Origin: Bacteroidota bacterium
GTDB taxonomy: Bacteria; Bacteroidota; Bacteroidia; NS11-12g; UBA955
Length of the DNA stretch: 64,000 bases
Direction of reading: 5' to 3'
Assembly: GCA_030834125.1 (NCBI GenBank)
Contig: JAURFW010000004.1
Span: 54,602-118,601 of the forward strand
The position numbers were made by a program, and so were the translations under genes. A model generated the notes under the pieces. That model had not been told where the DNA came from and did not search any database. It was given only the letters and a program-made list of their open reading frames with translations. This document shows positions 20,364-29,826 of this stretch, in pieces. Numbering within the stretch: the first letter of the stretch is position 1; every line of letters starts with the position of its first letter.

Positions 20364-22128
20364 ATTCTAAACTACTAGCTTTCAATTGAGTTTGATATAA
20401 CTCAAAATAGGATCCCTCCCGAGCCATAAGATTTTTATGCGATCCTAATTCAATAATTTCACCCTGATTTAAAACCATAATTTCATCACAATTTTTTATA
20501 GTACTCAATCGGTGTGCAATAACTATTGCCGTCCTTTTGTTGAGTAAAAGGCTAATTGCTTTTTGAATCAATTCTTCTGTTTGAGAGTCAATTGCGCTAG
20601 TGGCCTCGTCTAGAATTATTATATCAGGATCTATTGCGAGCGCTCGAATAAAAGAAATAAGTTGTCTCTGTCCCTGTGACAGACTCATTCCTCGTTCCGA
20701 AACGTTAAATTCAAATCCACCAGGTAGGGCATCAATAAATTCATAAGCACCGATTTCCTTCGCTACACTCTCTATAGTTTCAGTACTCATTTCTTCATTT
20801 TTAAGAATGAGGTTGCTTCGAATCGATCCACTGAATAAAAAGACATCCTGCAAAACAAATGCAACCTTCTGACGTAATTTTGATGGTATGTAATCTAATA
20901 CGGACTGGTCATCAATTAAAATATCGCCTTTTTGATGTGGATAGAGTTGTGTTAGTAGGTTTGCAATACTAGTTTTACCACTTCCTGTGCTTCCAACAAT
21001 TGCAAGTGATTTACCTGGATTTACGGAAAAGGAAATACCTTTTATTATCCATTGAGAATCATTATATGCAAACCAAACATCTTTAAATTCAATCTTTCCC
21101 GCAATTTTTTTAGGACTTATTGACCCGGTATGTTCAATGTGTTCTTCGTCATCTATTAATTTAAAAATTCTTTCTGCAGCTACTAATCCCATTTGGATAT
21201 TATTAAATCTGTCGGCAATGGCTCTTATTGGTCTAAAAAAGAGATTTACAAACATTATAAATGCTGTGATTTCACCTAGTTGAATTTGTTTTTCAAATAA
21301 TAAAATGCTGCCATATGAAATGATAATAGCAAATGCAAGCGCAACTAGAACTTCTACAATTGGGAAAAATATACTGTAATAGAATATGCTTTTAAAGTGC
21401 GCATTTCTATGTTTCGCATTTATTTTTTTGAATTTTGAATATTCATTATCTTCTTGGTTGAATAATTGTACAATCGGCATTCCTGTAATCCTTTCTTGTA
21501 AAAAGGCATTTAATATAGAGACTTGATTTCTCACTTCTTGGAAAGAATCCCGAACTCCTTTTCTAAAGAAATTTGCAGCATATAAAAGAAGTGGTATGAC
21601 TAGTATCGTGAAAATAGTTAGCTTCCAATTTATAAAGATCATGCAAAATAGAATGGCCAATATTTGTATGATATCTCCGAGTATGGTAATTATTCCTGAA
21701 GCAAATAAATCAGTAATGGTTTGTATATCAGAAACACTTCGAGTAACAGCTGTCCCTACAGCAGTTTTATCAAAAAAACTTAATCTAAGTTTTGTTAAGT
21801 GCTCATAAACATATTGTCTAAGCTTAATAATTACATTTTGAGCAATATTTTCTGCTAAATACGAATTAGTAAAAGCTAAGCTTGCTTGTACAACTAACCA
21901 AATAACAAGACCACCGCACCAAATGGCCAAATAGTCAAATTTTCCAACCAATATTACTTCATCTATGATTAATTTATATATGTAGGGTTGTAAAGCAGTT
22001 AACAAGCTTTGAAATATCGTAAGAAATATGGCAATTGCTATATACTTCCTTTGATTTCCTGCAATCACAAAAAGTCTAGAAAGCATATGAAGTGATTGAT
22101 TGCGGGATATTTTGTTTTTTGGTTTCAA
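20362..22128 (-). CDS. ABC transporter, fused permease/ATPase (MsbA/multidrug type)
   Basis: This 588-residue half-transporter has six transmembrane helices (about residues 25-315) and a nucleotide-binding domain with Walker A GSTGSGKTS (about 378-386), signature LSQGQRQ (about 479), Walker B IIILDEATSAID (about 503-514) and the switch His in IVIAHRLST. It should homodimerise and export lipids or drugs; MsbA-like lipid flipping is one option. The start is TTG at 22128, eight bases after a perfect -7 box (TAGATTTG); the ATG at 22086 (MLSRLF) is an alternative. It is monocistronic and convergent with rpoC. Confidence 0.9.
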   Translation of the reverse strand: MKPKNKISRNQSLHMLSRLFVIAGNQRKYIAIAIFLTIFQSLLTALQPYIYKLIIDEVILVGKFDYLAIWCGGLVIWLVVQASLAFTNSYLAENIAQNVIIKLRQYVYEHLTKLRLSFFDKTAVGTAVTRSVSDIQTITDLFASGIITILGDIIQILAILFCMIFINWKLTIFTILVIPLLLYAANFFRKGVRDSFQEVRNQVSILNAFLQERITGMPIVQLFNQEDNEYSKFKKINAKHRNAHFKSIFYYSIFFPIVEVLVALAFAIIISYGSILLFEKQIQLGEITAFIMFVNLFFRPIRAIADRFNNIQMGLVAAERIFKLIDDEEHIEHTGSISPKKIAGKIEFKDVWFAYNDSQWIIKGISFSVNPGKSLAIVGSTGSGKTSIANLLTQLYPHQKGDILIDDQSVLDYIPSKLRQKVAFVLQDVFLFSGSIRSNLILKNEEMSTETIESVAKEIGAYEFIDALPGGFEFNVSERGMSLSQGQRQLISFIRALAIDPDIIILDEATSAIDSQTEELIQKAISLLLNKRTAIVIAHRLSTIKNCDEIMVLNQGEIIELGSHKNLMAREGSYFELYQTQLKASSLE

Positions 22129-22136
22129 TTATACTA

Positions 22137-22144
22137 CAAATCTA
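22137..22144 (-). promoter_or_regulatory. -7 promoter box of the ABC transporter
   Basis: The minus strand reads TAGATTTG, matching TAnnTTTG, with eight bases between it and the TTG start codon. No TTG lies at the -33 spacing. Very short leader if used. Confidence 0.45.
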
Positions 22145-22196
22145 ATCCTTGATAGTGTCATTATGGTACTGTGTAAAACTTTTCTTTAGTGTTTTG

Positions 22197-22228
22197 TTGG
22201 TAACCCTCGTTGCTTAGAAGTATTATTG
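22197..22228 (+). promoter_or_regulatory. Promoter of the deoxynucleoside kinase operon
   Basis: TTG (22197-22199), a 21-bp spacer, and TATTATTG (22221-22228), which misses the TAnnTTTG consensus at one base. Four bases separate the box from the ATG at 22233, so transcription would start at or beside the initiation codon. Confidence 0.5.
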
Positions 22229-22232
22229 TAGT

Positions 22233-22850
22233 ATGGCTCATCATATTGCAATTGCGGGAAATATTGGCGCAGGTAAAACCACTCTTACTCATTTGTTGGC
22301 AAAGCATTACGGTTGGGATATGCAATTAGAAGATATGGATGAGAATCCATATATATCTGACTTCTATGAGGATATGCAGCGTTGGAGTTTTAATCTCCAG
22401 GTTTATTTTTTAAATGCGCGTTGGCAAAATATTCAAGATATTCGTATAGGTCAGAAAACTGTAATTCAAGACCGTACCATTTACGAGGATGCATTTATTT
22501 TTGCTCCTAATCTTCATTCAATGGGTTTGATGAGTACCCGAGATTATGAGAATTATCAGCGATTGTTTGAAAATATTAAGCAGCAGATAGAAGAGCCAGA
22601 TTTGATGATATACCTACGTGCGGGTATCCCTAAGCTAGTTGATCAAATTCAAATGAGGGGTAGGGATTATGAAGATGCAATTAGGTTGGACTATTTGAAA
22701 AGGTTGAATGAACGTTATGAAGCCTGGATCGCTGATTATAAAGGTGAACTTCTCATTTTTAATGTAGACGATACTAATTTTCAAGAGAATCCTGATGATT
22801 TATCTAATATTATTAACCAAATTGAAAGTAAAATAAACGGTTTGTTCTAA
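22233..22850 (+). CDS. Deoxynucleoside kinase
   Basis: The 205-residue protein phosphorylates deoxynucleosides in nucleotide salvage. It has the P loop GNIGAGKTT (8-16), the DMDENPYISDFY substrate region (about 34-45), the DRT motif (QDRTIYED, about 85-92), and the Arg-rich lid MRGRDYEDAI (about 140-149), all typical of the dCK/dGK/dAK family. Which base it prefers cannot be read. Its stop overlaps the next ATG by one base, so it heads the operon containing the BatA protein. Confidence 0.93.
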   Translation: MAHHIAIAGNIGAGKTTLTHLLAKHYGWDMQLEDMDENPYISDFYEDMQRWSFNLQVYFLNARWQNIQDIRIGQKTVIQDRTIYEDAFIFAPNLHSMGLMSTRDYENYQRLFENIKQQIEEPDLMIYLRAGIPKLVDQIQMRGRDYEDAIRLDYLKRLNERYEAWIADYKGELLIFNVDDTNFQENPDDLSNIINQIESKINGLF

Positions 22851-24742
22851 TGAGTTTTCAAAAACCTCAAATATTGTGGTTTTTGTTATGCTTGGCAATC
22901 CCCATTATTATACATTTCATACAATTTAGAAAAGCGAAAACTGTTTATTTTCCTGGGATTTTTCGCTTAATTAGAGCTGAAAAAGCTATACATAGGAATA
23001 GGCAAATCCGACATTGGATATTGCTTATAAATCGATTATTGATCTTTACAGCGATAATTTTGTCGTTCGCACAACCAAGTTGCAACAGTTTAAACTCCGA
23101 TAAAAGTAAATTAAAAGATTTATATCTATGGATGGATTTGTCGCCTTCCATGTATACATTAGATGAAAGCGGACAAACTTCTTTAGAAATAGCAAAAGGA
23201 AGAATTTTTGAATTGCTTGAAAATGCTTCAAATCAATCAAATTTTCATTTTTATAACCATGAAAATAAGAGATTTCAACAGTATACCAAGGACGAGTTGA
23301 AGAGTTATGTTCTGAAAATTAATGAAGTAAAAGAGCCCATGGCTTTAAATGAAATATTGATAAAAAATAGCAATTTTTTTAATGAAAATACCAACAAATT
23401 ATTACTCGCTTTCACTGATAGAAGAGGACTAATTTGGGATGAAAATGCCAATATAGAAACTGGTAATATAAATTGGATAGATTGTAATTCAGTAGGTAAC
23501 TTTAACAATAGATTTATATCTAGTGCTATAATAACAGATTCTAATACACTGAATGTATTAGTCGATCGGGTGAATTATGATTACAAGGAAGAAATAGAAC
23601 TTAACTTAGAATTAGACCAGCAATTTACAGGTTCAAAAAAATTGATTTTTGATGAAGGACAAAAACAGGTTTCCGCTGAATTTGAATTACAAAAAGATTT
23701 TAATGTATACTCAGTAAAAATTAACTCAGATGAATATCCATTAGACGATGTGTTGTTTGGACATAAACCAATTCCTCAAAAAATTGAAGTATTTTTATCT
23801 AAAAAGGAGGGAACATTATTAAAATTATTCAGTGTATTAAATGATAAATTCGAATTGAATGATAGTCTTAAACAAAACGAAATTAGAATAATCGATAATC
23901 AACCAGTCTCCGGTTTTGATTCTTTTGAAACAAAGGGTCTAAAAATGATTATTCCTGCAAGCAAAAAAGTATCTTTAGAAAAATTTGGTATTGGTGAGTG
24001 GGTAAGTGACACAATAAAATTAAACGAAAAAAGTTTTAATGCGAATTGGTTTGATGCCGCTTTGAATAAAAGTGTGAATAATCAAACTCAGATACCCTCT
24101 GTGTTGCAATTTTGGAAATTAGAGTCTACCCCTGTGGGTTTTGAGACAATTATTACTACCGAAGATAACTATCCAGTATTAATGGCTAAAGATCAAGGAA
24201 ATGGTTATCTGCTCATATGGCTGGTTGATTGGGAGACAGGAATGAAAAATTTAAAGCGTTCTTCTTGGTTTGTTCCGGTATTTTCTCAATTAATGCAATT
24301 GAATAATCCTGCAAGTAATATTTCTTATGGACACTGGGGAACAAGTAATAAACTTTCTCATCCTTTATTTTTAAATCGTAGTTTAGATTTACCCATTACA
24401 ATAAAAAATCATAATAAAGAATGGCTAGCCAACTTGGAGTTATCATCTTCCGGTGAATTTTTACCATTAGGATTTACATATGAGAAGAGTGGTTTTTACA
24501 AGATATTTGTTACCCCAACCGATTCCTTTTCTGTAGGTTTAAATATTGGTCGTGAAGAAAGTTTAAATTTTGACGTCCTTGATATCGAAAATAAAAAATT
24601 AGGAAATCTTTTAAATGGACCTTTAAATTACGATGCAATGATAAAAATTAAAGAGAATAATTTTAATTTTCTCTACTTTTCTTTGTTATTCATCTTGATA
24701 GAATTTCTATTATTGGTTTCAGTAAACAAAACAAAAATGTAA
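22850..24742 (+). CDS. BatA-domain membrane protein
   Basis: This 630-residue protein has the N-terminal BatA double-helix domain (about residues 1-77: helix, FPGIFRLIRAEKAIHRNRQI loop, helix), a VWA-like region (about 85-215, with WMDLSPSMYTL resembling a MIDAS DxSxS site) and a last transmembrane helix (about 607-625). Most of the central part would lie outside the cytoplasmic membrane. The family is common in Bacteroidota, sometimes with AAA/VWA (Bat) operons, but those are not adjacent here. It overlaps the kinase stop (TAATG) and is followed by the dihydroorotase-like gene. Function unknown. Confidence 0.82.
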   Translation: MSFQKPQILWFLLCLAIPIIIHFIQFRKAKTVYFPGIFRLIRAEKAIHRNRQIRHWILLINRLLIFTAIILSFAQPSCNSLNSDKSKLKDLYLWMDLSPSMYTLDESGQTSLEIAKGRIFELLENASNQSNFHFYNHENKRFQQYTKDELKSYVLKINEVKEPMALNEILIKNSNFFNENTNKLLLAFTDRRGLIWDENANIETGNINWIDCNSVGNFNNRFISSAIITDSNTLNVLVDRVNYDYKEEIELNLELDQQFTGSKKLIFDEGQKQVSAEFELQKDFNVYSVKINSDEYPLDDVLFGHKPIPQKIEVFLSKKEGTLLKLFSVLNDKFELNDSLKQNEIRIIDNQPVSGFDSFETKGLKMIIPASKKVSLEKFGIGEWVSDTIKLNEKSFNANWFDAALNKSVNNQTQIPSVLQFWKLESTPVGFETIITTEDNYPVLMAKDQGNGYLLIWLVDWETGMKNLKRSSWFVPVFSQLMQLNNPASNISYGHWGTSNKLSHPLFLNRSLDLPITIKNHNKEWLANLELSSSGEFLPLGFTYEKSGFYKIFVTPTDSFSVGLNIGREESLNFDVLDIENKKLGNLLNGPLNYDAMIKIKENNFNFLYFSLLFILIEFLLLVSVNKTKM

Positions 24743-24755
24743 CTTCGTATTTAGA

Positions 24756-26009
24756 ATGTCCTCTTTTTTATTGAAAAATGCTCGTATTTCAGATGTAAAC
24801 AGTAGTTGGCACGGGAAATCAGCAGATATATTAATCACCGACGGGCTGATTGCTAACATTCAAGAAGGAATCATTGACAACCAAAGTGAAATTATTGAAT
24901 TAAATGGTGCTTTTTTAAGCCCTTCGTGGTTAGACGCTTTCGCTACAGTTCCAGACCCTGGGGCTAATTGGAAACAATCAATTAGTAGCTTGAAGGCAAA
25001 TGCCCGGGAAGGAGGATTTGGGGAGGTTGTTTGTCTATGCGGTGAAGATCCATTGCCGCAAAAGCCTGCAATGATTTCATCGCTGCTTAAATCAAATCAA
25101 CAAGGGTCAACAAAAATTCTACCTCTTGCTTTGGCATCTGAGGATAAGTTAGGAAAAGAAATGACCGAGGTTTATGAGCTTAAAAATGCTGGGGCAATTG
25201 CAATAACCGATGGAATAGTTAATTCGCTTAGAATAGGTTTGAAGACAAAATTACTTGAATACTGCGCTTCTCTAGAAATTCCATTATTATTACATCCATA
25301 TGCTCAAAATATAGTGAAAGGCGGACAAATGCATGAGGGAAACGTTAGCGTAAATCTTGGATTAAAAGGAATCCCTTATGCGGCTGAAACTACTAAGTTA
25401 ATGGAAGATTTAGAACTTGCTAAATGGGTAGATACTCCCATTATTGTGTTGGGTTTGTCATCTGAAGCAGGGGTTGAAATTGTCAGAAAAGCAAAGGCTG
25501 ATGGTGTAAAGGTGAAAGCATTGGTTCCTATATTAAATCTATTATTTAGTGACGAAAATTTAGAGGGTTTTGATGAGAGCTTTAAAGTTCTACCTCCACT
25601 TCGTAAGGAGTCTGATCGTACTGCATTAATTAAAGGTATTATGGACGGAACAATTGATGGTATTTGTTCTAATCATAACCCGCAAGATGTAGAAAGTAAA
25701 AAACGTGAATTCCCTTATTCTGATTTTGGTGCTGCGGTAATCAGTGAATTTCCAAAATTTATTGCGTCATTAATCCTAAATGATAAAATAGACTCAGACA
25801 TAATTCTATCAAAACTATATAACGGAAATAGAAATGTTTTTAATCTAAGTCCTACAAAAATTGAAATAGGGGATAGGGCTAATATTACCGTATTTTCTCT
25901 TTCAGATTCTCCTGAACTTAAGTCAAAAAAACCGTTTAATCTAATTTCTTTAGACTCGAATAATGCGGGAATAGTATTTCAATATTCAGGCGAGGGAAGT
26001 ATAAACTAA
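24756..26009 (+). CDS. Dihydroorotase-like protein lacking the HxH metal motif
   Basis: The 417-residue protein has the amidohydrolase fold of the type I dihydroorotase family (SFLLKNARI, ELNGAFLSPSWLD, DGICSNHNPQDVESKKREFP, GNRNVFNL). In active enzymes the stretch after the first beta-strands is DxHxHxxxPG; here it reads LDAFATVPDPG, so both metal-binding His are missing, although one later His (SNHNPQ) remains. It is therefore probably a non-catalytic homologue, comparable to the pseudo-dihydroorotases that support aspartate transcarbamoylase in other bacteria. It starts 13 bp after the BatA gene, an association I recall from other Bacteroidota. An active pyrC should exist elsewhere. Confidence 0.85.
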   Translation: MSSFLLKNARISDVNSSWHGKSADILITDGLIANIQEGIIDNQSEIIELNGAFLSPSWLDAFATVPDPGANWKQSISSLKANAREGGFGEVVCLCGEDPLPQKPAMISSLLKSNQQGSTKILPLALASEDKLGKEMTEVYELKNAGAIAITDGIVNSLRIGLKTKLLEYCASLEIPLLLHPYAQNIVKGGQMHEGNVSVNLGLKGIPYAAETTKLMEDLELAKWVDTPIIVLGLSSEAGVEIVRKAKADGVKVKALVPILNLLFSDENLEGFDESFKVLPPLRKESDRTALIKGIMDGTIDGICSNHNPQDVESKKREFPYSDFGAAVISEFPKFIASLILNDKIDSDIILSKLYNGNRNVFNLSPTKIEIGDRANITVFSLSDSPELKSKKPFNLISLDSNNAGIVFQYSGEGSIN

Positions 26010-26016
26010 ACTCAAG

Positions 26017-26571
26017 ATGGAGAAATTTAATAAATTTATTAAAAGTCCATTATTCTTTCATTCTATGAATGTTGGATTAATATTATTTGCAGCTCGCATA
26101 ATAATGTATCTTACTCATCATTGGGAGATAGTTTTTAGTCCTGCATATTCCCCATTATCATTTGTTTTAATCGCATTTGCATGGATTTCCGCAATTCGTG
26201 TCGAGAAGCAAAATCACGAAACATTTAATTACGGTAAAACTCTGGGTGCCTTGATAAAAATGACGTTTGTTATAGTTTTTATTTCGAGTCTTGCAGATCC
26301 TTTATTGTACAATTTAATAGATCCAAGTTTAATAGAGCAAACAAAAGCAATTTCCATGGAAAAAATGGAAATGATATTAACGCAGCAATTAAAAGTATCT
26401 GACGAATTGAGGGACCTTCAAATGGAAGAAATTAAAAACTTAAACATCAATGGAGTTGGATTTTATTTGCAGACTTATTTTGTTCGAATATTAATGAATG
26501 CCCTTTTAGCTCTTATTTTTGCTATCTTTCTGAAGAAAAAAGCAGATAAAAATGCTTGGTTAAATCAATGA
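26017..26571 (+). CDS. DUF4199-family membrane protein
   Basis: The 184-residue protein has four predicted transmembrane helices (about residues 12-32, 43-60, 75-95 and 155-172) with the motif NYGKTLGALIKMTFVIVFIS seen in DUF4199 proteins of Bacteroidota. It lies 7 bp after the dihydroorotase-like gene and 3 bp before the SpoU methylase, so the genes are co-transcribed. Function is unknown. Confidence 0.8.
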   Translation: MEKFNKFIKSPLFFHSMNVGLILFAARIIMYLTHHWEIVFSPAYSPLSFVLIAFAWISAIRVEKQNHETFNYGKTLGALIKMTFVIVFISSLADPLLYNLIDPSLIEQTKAISMEKMEMILTQQLKVSDELRDLQMEEIKNLNINGVGFYLQTYFVRILMNALLALIFAIFLKKKADKNAWLNQ

Positions 26572-26574
26572 TAC

Positions 26575-27387
26575 ATGCAAAAAAAGGAAATAAGTAGTTC
26601 CCAAAATTCTTGGTTTAAATCATTCCGTTTACTATTAGAAAAAAACAGAAAACGTAAAGAAGCACGGAAAATAATTGTAGAAGGATTTAAGGAAATAGAA
26701 ATGGCCATAAAGGCCAATATTCCTTTGGAGTATATAATAGTTGAGGATAATATTTCAGAACAACAAATTTCTCAAATAGTTTCTTATTCGGAGAAGTTAG
26801 AATGTTATTATCTGTCTTCTGATTTATTTAGATCGCTTACTGTTCGAAAAACCGGTGATACAATTTTAGCTTGTTTTTCTTACCCTGAATTGAACTTTAG
26901 TTTGGAAGAAATTAATAATGCTGGTAGGTATATTATTGTGGAGGGAGTAGAAAAACCTGGAAATTTAGGTGCAATTCTACGAACTGCAGAATCTACTGGT
27001 ATAACCGCTGTAATTGTTTGTGATGTAAAAGCAGATGTTTATCATCCCCAAGTAATTCGAAATAGTTTAGGTTGCAGTTTTTTAGTGAAAACTATAGAAG
27101 CAGAATCAATTGAGGTCCTCGAAGTATTGAAAAGAAAAGGGATTAGTATTTTCACAACTTTTATGGAGGACTCAGCTGGTTTATATAGTTATAATTTAAG
27201 CTCAAATTGTGCGATTGTATTAGGTACTGAACATTCTGGGGTAAGCGAAATATGGAGAAATCAAGGTCAAAATATAAATATTCCAATGCAAGGAGAAATT
27301 GATAGTATGAATGTTTCAATTGCAGCTAGTATTTTTATGTATGAATCACTCCGACAGAGAATTACTTCATCGATAAATATTGATTAA
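26575..27387 (+). CDS. RNA 2'-O-ribose methyltransferase, SpoU/TrmH family
   Basis: The 270-residue enzyme has an N-terminal L30e-like substrate domain (about 5-105, with ARKIIVEGFKEIEMAI) and a SPOUT knot domain (about 118-265) with the three motifs VEKPGNLGAILRTAESTG, VLGTEHSGVSE and MNVSIAASIFMYE. It should methylate a ribose in rRNA or tRNA; RlmB-type or TrmH-type substrate cannot be told apart by eye. Last gene of the operon starting with the deoxynucleoside kinase. Confidence 0.92.
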   Translation: MQKKEISSSQNSWFKSFRLLLEKNRKRKEARKIIVEGFKEIEMAIKANIPLEYIIVEDNISEQQISQIVSYSEKLECYYLSSDLFRSLTVRKTGDTILACFSYPELNFSLEEINNAGRYIIVEGVEKPGNLGAILRTAESTGITAVIVCDVKADVYHPQVIRNSLGCSFLVKTIEAESIEVLEVLKRKGISIFTTFMEDSAGLYSYNLSSNCAIVLGTEHSGVSEIWRNQGQNINIPMQGEIDSMNVSIAASIFMYESLRQRITSSINID

Positions 27388-27422
27388 TAAATGATACTAC
27401 TTTAAATCTTGGAAGTTTTTAA

Positions 27423-27430
27423 TAACTTTG
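27423..27430 (+). promoter_or_regulatory. -7 promoter box of the WD40 gene
   Basis: TAACTTTG matches TAnnTTTG and lies 14 bp before the ATG at 27445. Its position rules out the earlier in-frame TTG at 27409 as the start codon. Confidence 0.5.
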
Positions 27431-27444
27431 ATTATCATCTCATT

Positions 27445-28473
27445 ATGCGTTTTCAATCAATAATAATTTCTCTTTCTCTATTATTCACTGCATCTGCAAA
27501 TGCAAGTGATTCAGTAACTTTTAGAAATGTAATTAAAGGTCATCAGGCTCAAGTAGAAACATTTGCTATTTCCGATGATGGGAAAACATTAGTTACCGGT
27601 GGTTGGGATAATACCGTTCGTATCTATGAGTGCGATTCCATGGGTAATTGGGAGTTTATTAAAGATTTTAGAAGGCATTTCGGAGCTATTACAACTCTAA
27701 CAATTTCACCAGATAAAAAATATTTTGTAAGTGGCTCCAAGGATAACACTTTTAATATGGTTGAGATGGTAACCGGTAATATTGTTTTTACGGGTAGAGA
27801 TCAAAATAGACCAGTAACGGATGTCTTTTTTACAGAAGATGGAAATTTTTTATTTACATCCTGTGAAGACGGTTATGTATTTATTTATAAGATGGATGAT
27901 ATGCTTTTTGCTGTAAGTAAGCCTACTAAAGTCCGCGTTGGGTCGCCTGTTTATGACATTGATTTATCCATAAGAAGAGGTAATATATTTGTTTGTACTA
28001 GGGGTAATGAGTTGCTGGAAATAAATACAAAAGGTGCAGTTGTGAAAAGGTATGTGGCTCATACGGCACAGGTTAATTCTATGGCAATTTCTCCGGATAA
28101 ATCTGTAATTGCAACATCTGGGGATGATAAGCGTGTGTATTTGTGGAATTCGAAAACGGGGGATACAATTGCATCGCTAACAGGTCATGATTGGAAAGTG
28201 AACCATGTGAGTTTTTCACCTGATGGAAGATTTTTAATAAGTGCTGGGAATAAGGGTAAAGTAGTTGTTTGGAGCATGGACTCAATGAAAATGGTTCAGG
28301 AATTTACTCCAATTGGAAATAATGCAAGGAAAGCAATTTTTACTTCTGATATGAAGGAAATATTGGTGGCTACTCTGCAGAATGGTCCATTATATGGTTT
28401 GTCGGTATATAATTCAGCTTTTGCCTATTTGCCTAAGGAAGAGAAGAAAAAGGAAAAAAAAAGTGAAAACTAG
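27445..28473 (+). CDS. Exported WD40-repeat protein
   Basis: Starting at ATG 27445 the product (342 residues) has a clean signal peptide (MRFQSIIISLSLLFTASANA) followed by about six or seven WD40 blades, for example VSGSKDNTFNMVEM, VIATSGDDKRVYLWNSKTGD and LISAGNKGKVVVWSMDS. It ends with a Lys/Glu tail (KEEKKKEKKSEN). A single propeller in the periplasm is a likely scaffold for protein contacts; no enzyme domain is present. The longer reading from TTG 27409 runs through the promoter box and is rejected. No T9SS tail is present. Confidence 0.85.
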   Translation: MRFQSIIISLSLLFTASANASDSVTFRNVIKGHQAQVETFAISDDGKTLVTGGWDNTVRIYECDSMGNWEFIKDFRRHFGAITTLTISPDKKYFVSGSKDNTFNMVEMVTGNIVFTGRDQNRPVTDVFFTEDGNFLFTSCEDGYVFIYKMDDMLFAVSKPTKVRVGSPVYDIDLSIRRGNIFVCTRGNELLEINTKGAVVKRYVAHTAQVNSMAISPDKSVIATSGDDKRVYLWNSKTGDTIASLTGHDWKVNHVSFSPDGRFLISAGNKGKVVVWSMDSMKMVQEFTPIGNNARKAIFTSDMKEILVATLQNGPLYGLSVYNSAFAYLPKEEKKKEKKSEN

Positions 28474-28496
28474 AAAAACAAAAAAAGGAAAATAAG

Positions 28497-28916
28497 ATGA
28501 ATACAGATGTGCATAATAGCAATAAAGCACCAGAGCCAGTTGGTCTATATCCTCACGCGAGAAGGGTAGGTGATTTATTGTTTTTAAGTGGAGTAGGACC
28601 ACGTGAACGTGGGACAAAAAGAATACCCGGTGTCGAGTTAGATGAAAATGGAAATATCACTAGTTATGATATTGAAACTCAATGCAGAAGTGTATTTCAA
28701 AATGTACGTTGGATTTTAGAAGCTTCTGGGTCTGCTTGGGATAAAATGGTAGATGTTACTGTTTTTCTTACCAATATGAAGGACGATTTTCCTGCTTACA
28801 ATAAATTGTGGGCTGACTATTTTGGCGATAATCCACCTTGTCGTACAACGCTAGAAATTAATTGTTTACCTACTCCAATTGCAATAGAGTTAAAAGTTAT
28901 TGCTACCGTAGTTTAA
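28497..28916 (+). CDS. RidA-family deaminase (possibly 2-aminomuconate deaminase)
   Basis: The 139-residue protein has the RidA/YjgF fold: HARRVGDLLFLSGVGP, ETQCRSVFQNVRWILEASG, VDVTVFLTNM and the catalytic-Arg motif CRTTLEI near residue 120. RidA proteins hydrolyse reactive enamines/imines. The pattern APEPVGLYPHARRVG...GPRERGTKRIPGVELDENGN fits the subgroup annotated as 2-aminomuconate deaminase in kynurenine degradation, but no other pathway gene lies beside it, so this is tentative. It lies 23 bp after the WD40 gene and 40 bp before xerC. Confidence 0.85.
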   Translation: MNTDVHNSNKAPEPVGLYPHARRVGDLLFLSGVGPRERGTKRIPGVELDENGNITSYDIETQCRSVFQNVRWILEASGSAWDKMVDVTVFLTNMKDDFPAYNKLWADYFGDNPPCRTTLEINCLPTPIAIELKVIATVV

Positions 28917-28929
28917 GATTGATAATTTG

Positions 28930-28944
28930 GCGTTGCTTCAACGC
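28930..28944. other. Small hairpin between ridA-like gene and xerC
   Basis: GCGTTG (28930-28935) and CAACGC (28939-28944) form a perfect 6-bp stem with a CTT loop, 12 bp before the xerC ATG. No T run follows, so it is not an ordinary terminator; it might affect xerC translation. Confidence 0.35.
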
Positions 28945-28956
28945 GTTAATAACTAA

Positions 28957-29826
28957 ATGGAGCTGCAAAATGTAAATTCCCAATATGTAGAGTATCTGCA
29001 TAAAATTAAACGTATGAGTGTGCATACGGTGACTTCATATGAAAATGATTTAGAGCAGTTCAGAGTTTTTGTTTCAACTGTTGCTATTAATGATATAGAA
29101 AAAATTAAATCACAACATATTAGATTATGGATGGGGGACTTAATCTCATCTGGTATTAAGGCTCGCAGTGTAAATAGGAAGTTAAGTAGTTTAAGAGGCT
29201 TGTTCAAGTATTGCAGGAGTCATGGCTTTATAAATGCAGATCCAATGGTAAAGGTGGTGCCCCCCAAAACACCCAAACATTTAGTAAAGGATATCCCAGC
29301 AAGTGATTTAATGAAGATGTTTGACTCTTATCCATGGAATGAAGAAGAATTTGGGCACAGGAATAAATTAATATTATTGATGTTGTACACAACAGGTATG
29401 CGTTTATCTGAGTTAATAGGCTTACAAGTTCAGGATATAGACTTAAGTAGAAACGCTGTTCGTGTATTGGGCAAAAGGAATAAAATACGAATGATTCCTA
29501 TACATCAAGAATTGCTTGGTCTTATTGAGATTGTAAAAGGGGATAGAAGTACAGGACAACTATTTTTAACCGACAAATTTAAACCGCTTTATCCCATGTG
29601 GTTATATAGATTTGTGAATTTATATTTGAGAAAGTTTTCCCACGCATCTAAAACAAGCCCTCATGTTTTGAGGCACTCATTCGCAACTCATATGCTGAAT
29701 AATGGGGCAAATCTTATGGCAATCAAAGATTTACTAGGACATGCTAGTTTATCAGCGACTCAGGTTTATACAAAAAATTCATTTGAGAAGCTAAAGAAGA
29801 TTCATCAACTGCATCCTAGAAAATAA
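28957..29826 (+). CDS. xerC: Tyrosine recombinase XerC/XerD type
   Basis: The 289-residue enzyme has the SAM-like N-terminal core-binding domain (about 5-85) and the catalytic domain with the full set of residues: Arg in TGMRLSELIGL, Lys in VLGKRNKIR, HxxR in HVLRHSFATHML, His in LLGHASLSATQVYT and the nucleophile Tyr in that last motif. It is a housekeeping dimer-resolution recombinase by length and sequence, not a phage integrase. Bacteroidota often keep xerC beside rpsU, and here rpsU is the next gene but convergent. Confidence 0.88.
   Translation: MELQNVNSQYVEYLHKIKRMSVHTVTSYENDLEQFRVFVSTVAINDIEKIKSQHIRLWMGDLISSGIKARSVNRKLSSLRGLFKYCRSHGFINADPMVKVVPPKTPKHLVKDIPASDLMKMFDSYPWNEEEFGHRNKLILLMLYTTGMRLSELIGLQVQDIDLSRNAVRVLGKRNKIRMIPIHQELLGLIEIVKGDRSTGQLFLTDKFKPLYPMWLYRFVNLYLRKFSHASKTSPHVLRHSFATHMLNNGANLMAIKDLLGHASLSATQVYTKNSFEKLKKIHQLHPRK

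Noticed and set aside
28957..29826. Phage or genomic-island integrase
   Set aside because: Length, motifs and company with rpsU and housekeeping genes fit chromosomal XerC; no flanking repeats or mobile genes are present.
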